From the NCBI GenBank assembly GCA_024225895.1, contig JAAEMC010000242.1, positions 1 to 6,457 of the forward strand: a stretch of 6,457 nucleotides of DNA, given 5' to 3'. Below are positions 1-6,457 of the stretch, in pieces. The notes beneath the pieces are model-generated. The model did not search any database, was not told where the DNA came from, and worked only from the letters and a program-made list of their open reading frames with translations. The stretch comes from Desulfobacteraceae bacterium. Lineage in GTDB: Bacteria > Desulfobacterota > Desulfobacteria > Desulfobacterales > Desulfobacteraceae. Both the position numbers and the translations under genes were made by a program. Each line of letters opens with the position of its first letter. The first letter of the stretch is position 1.

Positions 1-1092
1 ATCCCGGGCGCGGGCCACCATGACATAAAAAAGGCGCTTTAGCATGTCCTTACTGTCGGGCTGACAATAATACGAATCAATGTCTGCAAGAAAAACATGA
101 TCAAATTCTAAACCCTTGCAGGCTTGGGCATTGATCACCATGATGCCGCCTTCATGAAAATTGACTCTTTCTTGATGCTCCTTGTGATACGTTCTGATGC
201 CGGGACTACCATTGTCTAAATTTATTTTTTCAGTTTCACATTGTAATGCTTGAAAAAAAACATTTCTAGTCTGATTATTCGGTGCAATAACACCAATAAG
301 TTTTGAAGGTTCCCTGTCCGCCATTTTAAGAATTCGTTCAATCATCAACTCAAACTGATTTCTTTTATAGGTAAACAGGACAGGTACATTTGTTTTCCTC
401 CCGGTTTCCTGGGGTGGAGTTACCAAAGGACTGGCCATGTCCCCAGTATAAAATGCCCCAGCAAGTCTTGCAACTGATGCAGTATTTCGATAATTTTTGT
501 TTAACTCAATAACCTTTTCCGGCTCAATGGCTAGTCTGAGTTCGATATCCCTGCGGCTGCTGTTTTTCCCGGAAACGATCTGCTGATTCTGATCTGCCAC
601 CACAAAAAAATTTTCAAACCCGAGACTTACAAGAGTGTGATAGAACTCAGGCGGCATATCCTGCCCTTCATCAATAATCAGATACTCGAGTCTTAATGCT
701 AAGGCTTCTTCGGACTGCTGTTCTAAAATGAGATTCACATTATCCCAGTCAATATCCTTCCATGATGACCCAGGAGCTGCCGGCAACCTTGGAACATTTT
801 TTTTGGTTATCTCTCGAAATAATTTAAAAAACCAACTCATCCATTGGTGACAAGAAATTTTTTTTCCACCAAGGTGGCAACTTGCTTCATGGAGCAGCTT
901 ATTAAAGACGAGAAAAATATGGGGCTCTTTTGCATTTGCATGCCGCCTTGCACGAAGAAGAGCAAGCACTGATTTTCCCGTCCCTGGACCACCAATCACA
1001 AGATGTTGGCCTTTTTTGGGCAAGGCCCGGGCTGCTTCCTGTTCTTTACTCAGATCCTGAATTCCGGGCAGCTCGAATAGACGTTCGGTCAT
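1..1092 (-). CDS. Superfamily 1 (UvrD/Rep-like) DNA helicase, 3' end beyond window
   Basis: The 5' part (364 codons) of an ATP-dependent SF1 helicase; the frame is still open at position 1. Visible motifs: a Q-like segment LSKEQEAA (14-21); Walker A GGPGTGKS (34-41); Walker B LIIDEGQ (138-144), with the DEGQ box typical of UvrD-like proteins rather than DEAD/DEAH; motif III VADQNQQI (165-172); motif IV NYRNT (200-204); motif V CKGLEFD (325-331); motif VI YVMVARARD (356-364), where the usual Thr of TRA is Ala. Only about 120 residues separate motifs IV and V, too few for the large 2B subdomain of UvrD/Rep, so this is a compact helicase. The ATG has a strong GGAG 7 nt upstream and is the first possible start after the in-frame drmB stop, 18 nt away. 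The spacing implies co-transcription with drmAB. The SF1 call is firm; a role in the DISARM-like system is inferred from position. A nuclease or other domain could follow beyond the window. Confidence 0.87.
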   Translation of the reverse strand, partial: MTERLFELPGIQDLSKEQEAARALPKKGQHLVIGGPGTGKSVLALLRARRHANAKEPHIFLVFNKLLHEASCHLGGKKISCHQWMSWFFKLFREITKKNVPRLPAAPGSSWKDIDWDNVNLILEQQSEEALALRLEYLIIDEGQDMPPEFYHTLVSLGFENFFVVADQNQQIVSGKNSSRRDIELRLAIEPEKVIELNKNYRNTASVARLAGAFYTGDMASPLVTPPQETGRKTNVPVLFTYKRNQFELMIERILKMADREPSKLIGVIAPNNQTRNVFFQALQCETEKINLDNGSPGIRTYHKEHQERVNFHEGGIMVINAQACKGLEFDHVFLADIDSYYCQPDSKDMLKRLFYVMVARARD

Positions 1093-1099
1093 ATGTGGT

Positions 1100-1103
1100 C
1101 TCC
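1100..1103 (-). promoter_or_regulatory. Ribosome binding site of the SF1 helicase gene
   Basis: GGAG on the minus strand with a 7-nt spacer to the ATG at 1092. It lies in the 18-nt gap after the drmB stop. It fixes the helicase start and is the only clear Shine-Dalgarno sequence in the operon: drmA and drmB have none that I can see. The third gene can therefore be translated independently of drmB. Confidence 0.75.
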
Positions 1104-1110
1104 AACCTAC

Positions 1111-2949
1111 TTAAATTTTTTGGGTTTGTAAAAAACAAGGAACTGCACCATCATGACTGCCATTGCTACCTTTTATAAGCCCTCTGTCCAGCAAGGCGTT
1201 TCCATAGGCACAGCTGGGTTCAGGAATCAGGGCGCAGGCATGGCAGGCGGCACGGTTTAAATATCCCGGTCCCTGACCCTCATGTTCTGAGCATACCGGA
1301 TCCAGTGAACACCACTGGGCATGATCAAACACATGGGTCAAAAGCGGTAAAAATCTTTTGGGCGCTGCTAATTCCGAAAGACCTCCCAAAGACCCTTCAA
1401 CATCTGGAACAGCAACATAAACGAGAATTCCACCCATTGGGTTTTTACCTGATTTGCTGTATATCCGTTCCTTTAACGAGGCTGCCGGATATCCTGCCGC
1501 AGCCTCAAGCTGCCGGATCAAAAGATGGGCAAGGGTGTGCAGCAAGATAAACCGTGGAGAGACAACCACTTCAGGTTCAAGCACAATTCCGGAACGTTTG
1601 AATCTTTCCTCAAGGGGAAGGGCGCGGGCTTTAACGGCTGGTATTTTTTCCCAAAGGCTTAAAAGGTCCTCTTTAAATTTAAAAAAAATACCCTCTCCAT
1701 ATAATTCAAGGGCTGGTAGCCAGTCTGTCTCCCCGACAATATCCGGGGGAACTATGGTTCCATTAAGCCTTTCAAACCCTTTGAGTACAAGGATTTCTTT
1801 GAGGCGGCTCACTGCAGTAAGCTGGGCAACAGCATCCACGATTTTTTTTGGTTTAGACCCTTCTTCAAGACAGATGCTTTTAAATTCTTCTGTATGGTGC
1901 CGTGTGACAAAATCTTCATCGTCAAAAAGGTTCGGGATAGGATCTGTCAACGCTTGGTATTCTTTCTCAAGAAGAATACCAGGAGTAATATGTTTGCCGA
2001 AAAATGGATACCCGCTCTTAATTTTTCCGATTGCTTCTTTCACTTCCGCTTTGGTGCAGGCAAATTCATCTGCCAGGCGCATTAAAAGGCTTTTTTTCTG
2101 GAGAGAATTCATTTTCTGGTCAATTTCTTGACGCCGTTGTGAATTTGTGTAAAGACGATCTACTAAACTACCTCGGCGGATACGCGATTCGGGTGGAATA
2201 ACCAAAGCACTTGTGGTTTGAGGACTGTGAACCCGTGTATCATTAACTGCTAACACCTGAGCCGGTTCACTCTGATGCTTCAAATTTTCAAGATTATCGC
2301 CTACACTTTCGGCAAGCCATGGCTGTCGGCGTAGCCGCCCATATGGATGCCTGTGTCCAGTATTAAATGGGCTCCGGGCACGGCATCTTTCACAAACGAG
2401 TTCATATTTTGATCCTTGTTTTTCAATAAGCTTAATATATGAGTGATTCCAATCCGGGCGGCACTGCTTTTGGTCCTGGGTGGCTGCTTTCGAATGGCTT
2501 AAACGATGCCATGGCACATCTGCCATGTGTCCGTCCGGGTGAACAAACACCCAGGATACCTGTTCTAACTCAGGATTCTTACCGCATTTGTCACATTTTA
2601 GAACACTTTGTGTCTGATGACGCCATGGCTGGCAATAAAGGCTCCCACATTTTGGATTTGGGCAGCGCATCCATGAGGGGAATCGCATGGCAGGGATACA
2701 AATTCCGTCAGCACTGCCATTTTCAAGTTCCTTGGCTATGGGAGGCTCGCGAAGCTCCTGCTCGATTCCTAAGGAACTTCGAACTTGATCGACATAGGGA
2801 ATCAGGCGGGCAGCAACCCGGCCGTTACGATCAGTCCATTCCCGGATATCTTTGGGAGTGATTAAGTATTCTGGTCCGCGAATAACAGATCCAACCGTGC
2901 AATAGCGCAAAATGTGGGACAACCGGACAGGGATATAAATATTGGTCAT
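1111..2949 (-). CDS. drmB: DrmB, DUF1998-containing subunit of a DISARM-type anti-phage system
   Basis: A 612-residue protein of the usual DrmB length. In DISARM, DrmB binds the DrmA helicase and the pair forms the DNA-engaging complex in the cytoplasm. Sequence signs: an N-terminal zinc-ribbon-like set C96, C101, C119, C122; a possible second set C163, C186, C189; and a C-terminal DUF1998 region from about 467. That region contains the helix LLHTLAHLLIRQLE (469-482), a glycine-rich GSLGGLSELAAPKRFLPLL stretch (519-537) and a terminal Cys cluster C547, C553, C569, C572, C580. The order helix, GGL.L..P.R and CHAC is what identifies DUF1998. DUF1998 also forms the C-terminal part of the repair helicase MrfA, so DrmA plus DrmB resembles a split MrfA. 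The gene starts 2 nt after the drmA stop with no obvious Shine-Dalgarno, suggesting translational coupling to drmA. Its stop is in the same frame as the downstream helicase gene. The family call is secure; anti-phage activity is not shown here. Confidence 0.92.
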   Translation of the reverse strand: MTNIYIPVRLSHILRYCTVGSVIRGPEYLITPKDIREWTDRNGRVAARLIPYVDQVRSSLGIEQELREPPIAKELENGSADGICIPAMRFPSWMRCPNPKCGSLYCQPWRHQTQSVLKCDKCGKNPELEQVSWVFVHPDGHMADVPWHRLSHSKAATQDQKQCRPDWNHSYIKLIEKQGSKYELVCERCRARSPFNTGHRHPYGRLRRQPWLAESVGDNLENLKHQSEPAQVLAVNDTRVHSPQTTSALVIPPESRIRRGSLVDRLYTNSQRRQEIDQKMNSLQKKSLLMRLADEFACTKAEVKEAIGKIKSGYPFFGKHITPGILLEKEYQALTDPIPNLFDDEDFVTRHHTEEFKSICLEEGSKPKKIVDAVAQLTAVSRLKEILVLKGFERLNGTIVPPDIVGETDWLPALELYGEGIFFKFKEDLLSLWEKIPAVKARALPLEERFKRSGIVLEPEVVVSPRFILLHTLAHLLIRQLEAAAGYPAASLKERIYSKSGKNPMGGILVYVAVPDVEGSLGGLSELAAPKRFLPLLTHVFDHAQWCSLDPVCSEHEGQGPGYLNRAACHACALIPEPSCAYGNALLDRGLIKGSNGSHDGAVPCFLQTQKI

Positions 2950-2951
2950 AA

Positions 2952-5900
2952 TTATAATTGTTTCAGTAATGCAATGTTTTCAACATTGCGCATGGATTGA
3001 AGTGTCGGCCATAACCCCTTAATTCTGTCATCATGGTTATGGAGTAGCCTATTTGCGTTGTTAATCTTCTGACGGGCTGAATAGTGCAAATCGCGTTTGA
3101 CAGATTTACAATGGTCCGCCTGGCTTTTCCATTCTTGGACAAGTCGTTCAATATGGCGTTGTATTTCAGGACCTCGTTCTTTATCCGCCTGAGCGCAGCG
3201 AAGCTTTAATGTCTCGATCACCTGGCGTGTTATAGGTACATCCGAATCAAACAGTGCTGCCTGATTCTTGTTAAGCAGATGGGGGCATCCGTGGCGCACT
3301 GCTATGACAAGTGCGGCATGAAGCGCCCGGCGTCTTGACTGAAATGTATACGGAGTAATGCTGGTGGGCTCTACAAATCGATAAAAGGATTCATGATAGG
3401 GCCTGAAATTTTCATAGTGGGAAAGGCTCCGTGCCTGGTCCCGGTAATAATTTGTAAACACCAGCCCAGGAACATCGCTGCGCCCGACACGGCTGCTGGC
3501 CTGAATATATTCTGCAGTTGTAAGGGGCTGGCCGTTGACGATCATTAATGCCAACCTGGCAACATCAAGCCCGACGGAAATCATATTGGTTGCCAGGGCA
3601 GCATCAAGGCATTGATCATCTTGCCGTGAAAGTTCAAGGCGCGCAAAAACCCGGGCATTTTCTTCAGCTGTTGACACACTGGTTAACTGCGCCACCTGCC
3701 TGGGTGTGCGATTCACCATAATCTGTTCAGTTTTTGCTTCCTGGGTCAATCGTCTGAAATAATTGCCAACATCAACATTAAACAAATTATGGCTGTTACC
3801 CACCCCTTTCAAGCTGCCATGGTATATCACCAGGGTCCACCAAGCCTCTAGTAAAGCTTCTTGATCAACTTGGCCTTTGCCAAATAAAATTTCCGGTGCT
3901 GCCAGCAATGCCGCAGCCAGAGGTGCCATGCATAGCTGGCGATTGAGAGATGGCGCCAGATACCCTAAATACATACGGCCAGGACGAATCTTAAGGGGAA
4001 TTGTCTTTGCAAAAAAAGAATCGTCACAATTTAATCCAGGAGGGGGAAAGACTGCCACTGTTTTTCCGTATAGGCGTCTCACCTGTTCTTGAGCCATTCG
4101 AATTGTGGCTGTGGATGCAATATGTTTAGGGCGAATACCCTGGTGAATTAATACTGTATCCAATGCTGCCTCATAGATGCCTGCAACCGAGCCAAGAGCA
4201 CCTGAAATAAGATGTAACTCATCCTGGATTATTAATTCAGGAGGGCGGTTTATATTCTTTCCAAAAAAGGAGTTGGTCTGCTCTTCCCAGGCCAGCCTGG
4301 CAAATTTATCTATGGTTGCAATCAAAAAAGTCGGTGGATCGGCATAAAGCGCTTCATCAACAACATTGCAGGGTATTCGGCCGGATTGCGATCTACCAAA
4401 ATCACAAGAGGGATTGGTGCACCGAAAATAAAACTTGGATTGGACGGCATGGTAATTTTCTGGTGCATTAAAAGCTTGGCGGCACCATGGACATGCATCA
4501 AGGACTAGCCTCCCTGGAGGATCCCCGTTACTTTGTGATGATTTGTTCACCATTTCCATGGCGGCCTTGAATGTATTTGGACTGGATGCCTGCCCCACCC
4601 ACATGCCTATGGTGATGGGTTCTTCCCCCAGAATGCTATTTTTTTGACGGATTAATTCCAATGCACAGATTATTCTTGTTGCACGCAGATATTGCTGTGA
4701 TGTCAGAAGGCGAAGTGTATACCTCATTAAAACACTTGTCCCGCCACCGGAACTCGGATTGGTAAGACGACGCCAGGCAATAATAAAAGCCACCAGACCA
4801 AGATATGCTTCTGTTTTTCCGCCGCCTGTAGGAAACCAGATTAAATCCACTATGTCTCGTTCCAAACAATCTTCATTAACAGCAGATTCAATAACCATCA
4901 ATAAAAAAGCTAATTGAAATGGACGCCATTTGTAAAATGTTGTTTTCCGACTTTTTCCCGTTGATTTATCGCTTTGTGCCATTTGCAAAAGCATGGCTTC
5001 ATTGGCGATACTAAAGGCTTGGGCAGCATTCTTATCTTCCCGAAGAAGAGCCACCCCTTTTTTCATTCTCATTAATGCCTGGTCCATCCGTAGAACAATC
5101 CTTGAGCCTGCATTTGTTTCCCGGGAACGCAAATTTTCTGCGTATTTTTTCTGATCTTCAACCCAGCCCCCATATTCATCCACAAATTTATCCATTTCAT
5201 CAGCAAGTTTGCTGATATCCTTTTTAAACATGGACAAGTACTCAAGGCTCAAGAGATAATCATTAGCACCACTTACATCTGCCGTGACTTGGGGGACCTC
5301 AACTGCCGGTATGAAATCGCTTCGTATTTCATTTACCTTTCCGTTTTTTAATGACCAGTCTACTGAAGCACCATGGCCTAAAGCATAAATATGGTGGTGG
5401 TCATACTGTAGCTCAAGTTCCTGTTCTTCTTCGCTTAAAAGCTGGGGATCAACCTTTGGATATACACCAACTTCCCCGTTGTCCAGAGTACAAACCAAAC
5501 CCACTTCAAACAATGACATTTCATTTTTGGCATTGTTCCATTCCTCGGCACCACCATCCATTGATACACGACTGGAATTGCACAATGAAACCGTTACAAT
5601 CCAGCCACCTGAAAATGGTCTACAAAGCACATCAAGTTCGGCCTGGCCTTGGAGAATGGAATCACGAAATTTTAAATTTTCCTTACTCTCATTGCCTTTC
5701 AAAGCCTCATGAATTGCATAATTCCCTACATGATCATCATCGCTGGAGAGTGGGATGCGCTTCCAGTTTTGACTGAGATATTGACCTTTATCACTGCGTT
5801 CTTTTCCACTTTCATACCGGACCGCGAAATACTGAACCTGGAATTCTATTTCGTCTCCAAGGATAAAAAAAGAGAATCCAACAGAAGACGGTGGCATGTA

Positions 5901-6167
5901 CCGGTTCGTTTTTTGTGAGGGTTCAATAACTTTGCACCGTTCTGATGTTTCATCCTCAGACCCATGATCCTCTTCAATATGAATGGATTGATTTTCAGAA
6001 GCTGGATCAATGCCATCGCCGCCCTTGACAATAGGGAATAAAACCCCTGTAGGATATCGCTGAATAGGAGAGATGCCGTTTAAATATTCGTCCAGGCCGG
6101 AAGCTGGTCCCATTAACTGGGATTTAATCCATTCAATATATTTTTTGCGAGATTTAGAATAATCCAT
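2952..6167 (-). CDS. drmA: DrmA, SF2 helicase subunit of a DISARM-type anti-phage system
   Basis: A 1071-residue SF2 helicase-like ATPase. In DISARM, DrmA with DrmB binds DNA and drives ATP-dependent movement on it. Domains in order: residues 1-400 have no catalytic motif I recognise, with an acidic stretch around 64-77; a Q-motif-like YKWRPFQ (412-418); Walker A PTGGGKT (446-452) followed by EAYLG; a four-Cys zinc-ribbon candidate C559/C562 and C583/C588 between motifs I and II; Walker B DELH (649-652); motif III STAT (685-688); motif V around ATNMISVGLDV (859-869); motif VI QASSRVGR (889-896). The segment YRDQARSLSHYENFRPYHESFYR (about 908-930) and the charged, probably helical tail (980-1045) are typical of DrmA. 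All helicase residues look intact. The ATG at 6167 is the earliest ATG possible because an in-frame TGA lies at 6176-6174; no good Shine-Dalgarno is present. It is the first gene after an attC site and is followed 2 nt later by drmB. Confidence 0.93.
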   Translation of the reverse strand: MDYSKSRKKYIEWIKSQLMGPASGLDEYLNGISPIQRYPTGVLFPIVKGGDGIDPASENQSIHIEEDHGSEDETSERCKVIEPSQKTNRYMPPSSVGFSFFILGDEIEFQVQYFAVRYESGKERSDKGQYLSQNWKRIPLSSDDDHVGNYAIHEALKGNESKENLKFRDSILQGQAELDVLCRPFSGGWIVTVSLCNSSRVSMDGGAEEWNNAKNEMSLFEVGLVCTLDNGEVGVYPKVDPQLLSEEEQELELQYDHHHIYALGHGASVDWSLKNGKVNEIRSDFIPAVEVPQVTADVSGANDYLLSLEYLSMFKKDISKLADEMDKFVDEYGGWVEDQKKYAENLRSRETNAGSRIVLRMDQALMRMKKGVALLREDKNAAQAFSIANEAMLLQMAQSDKSTGKSRKTTFYKWRPFQLAFLLMVIESAVNEDCLERDIVDLIWFPTGGGKTEAYLGLVAFIIAWRRLTNPSSGGGTSVLMRYTLRLLTSQQYLRATRIICALELIRQKNSILGEEPITIGMWVGQASSPNTFKAAMEMVNKSSQSNGDPPGRLVLDACPWCRQAFNAPENYHAVQSKFYFRCTNPSCDFGRSQSGRIPCNVVDEALYADPPTFLIATIDKFARLAWEEQTNSFFGKNINRPPELIIQDELHLISGALGSVAGIYEAALDTVLIHQGIRPKHIASTATIRMAQEQVRRLYGKTVAVFPPPGLNCDDSFFAKTIPLKIRPGRMYLGYLAPSLNRQLCMAPLAAALLAAPEILFGKGQVDQEALLEAWWTLVIYHGSLKGVGNSHNLFNVDVGNYFRRLTQEAKTEQIMVNRTPRQVAQLTSVSTAEENARVFARLELSRQDDQCLDAALATNMISVGLDVARLALMIVNGQPLTTAEYIQASSRVGRSDVPGLVFTNYYRDQARSLSHYENFRPYHESFYRFVEPTSITPYTFQSRRRALHAALVIAVRHGCPHLLNKNQAALFDSDVPITRQVIETLKLRCAQADKERGPEIQRHIERLVQEWKSQADHCKSVKRDLHYSARQKINNANRLLHNHDDRIKGLWPTLQSMRNVENIALLKQL

Positions 6168-6186
6168 TTTTATTCATATTTCTCAT
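6154..6186 (-). other. Possible 10-codon leader ORF overlapping the drmA start
   Basis: An ATG at 6186, immediately after the attC R' box, opens a frame that runs 10 codons (MRNMNKNGLF) to a TAA at 6156-6154. This overlaps the drmA start codon (6167) in another frame. Another ATG in the same mini-frame is at 6177, with GAG 4 nt upstream. drmA itself lacks a convincing ribosome binding site. Short ORFs in front of RBS-poor cassette genes, such as ORF-11 at attI1, are known to raise translation. Such a role here is inference; a frame this short can arise by chance. Confidence 0.25.
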
Positions 6187-6259
6187 TTTTAACGACCCGC
6201 ATCAGCGGCAAAGTGAACGCGCAGCGGGCATTTTGTCCGACTGCATGCGATTGTTATGG
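6187..6259 (-). other. Integron-type attC recombination site (cassette boundary)
   Basis: Minus-strand imperfect palindrome of about 73 nt with attC architecture. Outer boxes are R'' CCATAAC (6259-6253) and R' GTTAAAA (6193-6187; GTTRRRY with only the last base off). The inner arms are CGCAT-g-CAG-t-CGG (6249-6237) and CCGCTGATGCG (6208-6198). They pair over 11 bp if G6244 and T6240 are extruded, the same spacing of two extrahelical bases on the L'' arm as in the Vibrio cholerae repeat. The variable terminal part includes CAAA/TTTG pairing and a GC-rich loop. The upstream gene's TAA lies inside R'', as is usual for cassette genes, and drmA begins just after R'. The predicted crossover is between G6193 and T6192. 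R'' is degenerate and the extruded bases differ from the best-known sites, so integrase activity on it is unproven. Confidence 0.78.
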
Positions 6260-6457
6260 CATCGAATCAATTTTTCTTGCAATGTAAACTCCGTAACTTA
6301 GATAGTCCTTGTACCTTTCATAAAGATCAATTTCATTTTTTTCAGCCTCAACTATTTCTTGTGCGTTATTACTATTTTTATTTCTCTCAAGAAAACTTGA
6401 GAATCGACTTTGCATCGGTCGATAATAGTTATCTAACCAACAATCTTTAGGTAGATA
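6254..6457 (-). CDS. Class I SAM-dependent methyltransferase, C-terminal 67 residues only
   Basis: The last 67 codons of a gene entering from the right edge; its start and SAM-binding motifs are outside the window. The tail YLPKDCWLDNYYRPM (1-15 of the visible part), a Glu-rich helix with NEIDLYERYKDYLSYG (41-56), and the closing VYIARKI (57-63) match the C-terminus of many small-molecule class I (Rossmann-fold) methyltransferases, in which an acidic residue precedes a final aromatic YSDYYGYVFYI-like strand. Nothing in it suggests a DNA adenine or cytosine methylase. The stop codon (6256-6254) lies inside the R'' box of the attC site, so this is probably the cargo gene of an integron cassette and functionally independent of drmAB. 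The family call rests on pattern recognition of a short fragment; the substrate is unknown. Confidence 0.72.
   Translation of the reverse strand, partial: YLPKDCWLDNYYRPMQSRFSSFLERNKNSNNAQEIVEAEKNEIDLYERYKDYLSYGVYIARKIDSMP

Noticed and set aside
1..1092. Helicase gene as drmD
   Set aside because: DrmD is an SNF2-type SF2 helicase. This protein has SF1 hallmarks (DEGQ box, NYRNT, KGLEFD), so the symbol does not apply.
1454..2131. 225-codon open frame on the plus strand
   Set aside because: It lies antisense and wholly inside drmB, which has clear conserved motifs. Its translation is Ser/Arg-rich and matches no family I know, as expected of a shadow frame.
2439..2861. 140-codon plus-strand frame opposite the drmB 5' region
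   Set aside because: It is antisense to the DrmB zinc-ribbon region, and its composition reflects the opposite strand.
5351..5776. 141-codon and overlapping plus-strand frames opposite the drmA 5' region
   Set aside because: They are antisense to the DrmA N-terminal region, are low in recognisable features and have no ribosome binding site; judged to be shadows.
6187..6259. Reading the palindrome as a rho-independent terminator or REP element
   Set aside because: The stem has two regularly placed bulges, a long variable tip and conserved AAC/GTT ends, and no U-rich tract directly follows a compact GC stem. attC architecture explains it better.
6253..6282. Promoter-like pair for drmA on the minus strand: TTGCAA (6282-6277), 18-nt spacer, CATAAC (6258-6253)
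   Set aside because: Each box matches the sigma-70 consensus at only 4 of 6 positions and the -10 coincides with the attC R'' box. Such weak pairs are common in AT-rich DNA, so it is recorded but not called.
6256..6450. 64-codon plus-strand frame at the right edge
   Set aside because: It is antisense to the methyltransferase C-terminus, whose minus-strand translation shows family-typical motifs and a stop placed in the attC box.

Overview
The window is a short piece of a bacterial accessory (defence/mobile) region. All genes read leftward on the minus strand. In transcription order they are the 3' end of a class I SAM-dependent methyltransferase gene (6457-6254), an integron-type attC recombination site (6259-6187), drmA (6167-2952), drmB (2949-1111), and the 5' part of a superfamily 1 (UvrD/Rep-like) helicase gene (1092 to beyond position 1). 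The genes are packed tightly, with 2 nt between drmA and drmB and 18 nt between drmB and the helicase. No intergenic stretch exceeds 100 bases, and I see no plus-strand gene, tRNA, rRNA, CRISPR array or insertion sequence.

DrmA and DrmB are the helicase and DUF1998 subunits of the DISARM anti-phage system. In characterised DISARM the DrmA-DrmB complex is the DNA-binding, translocating core. It is accompanied by the phospholipase-D-like DrmC, a DNA methyltransferase (DrmMI or DrmMII), and a class-specific protein (the SNF2 helicase DrmD or DrmE). None of those partners is visible here. A compact SF1 helicase follows drmB directly, apparently in the same operon. Either an ordinary DISARM locus continues past the left edge, or this is a variant in which DrmAB works with an SF1 motor.

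The second notable feature is the attC site between the methyltransferase and drmA. It has an 11-bp stem interrupted by two bulged bases on one arm, flanked by AAC/GTT core boxes. The upstream gene's stop codon lies inside the site, as is typical for integron cassettes. The drmA start is 25 nt after the predicted recombination point. The DISARM-like operon is therefore either an unusually long (>6 kb) cassette or sits just past the end of a cassette array. The upstream methyltransferase looks like a small-molecule enzyme and is probably independent cassette cargo, not the DISARM DNA methylase.

The host cannot be identified from the sequence. Moderate GC content, long T/A runs and cassette-array context fit a Gram-negative environmental bacterium (perhaps a proteobacterium or Desulfobacterota member), but this is a low-confidence guess.
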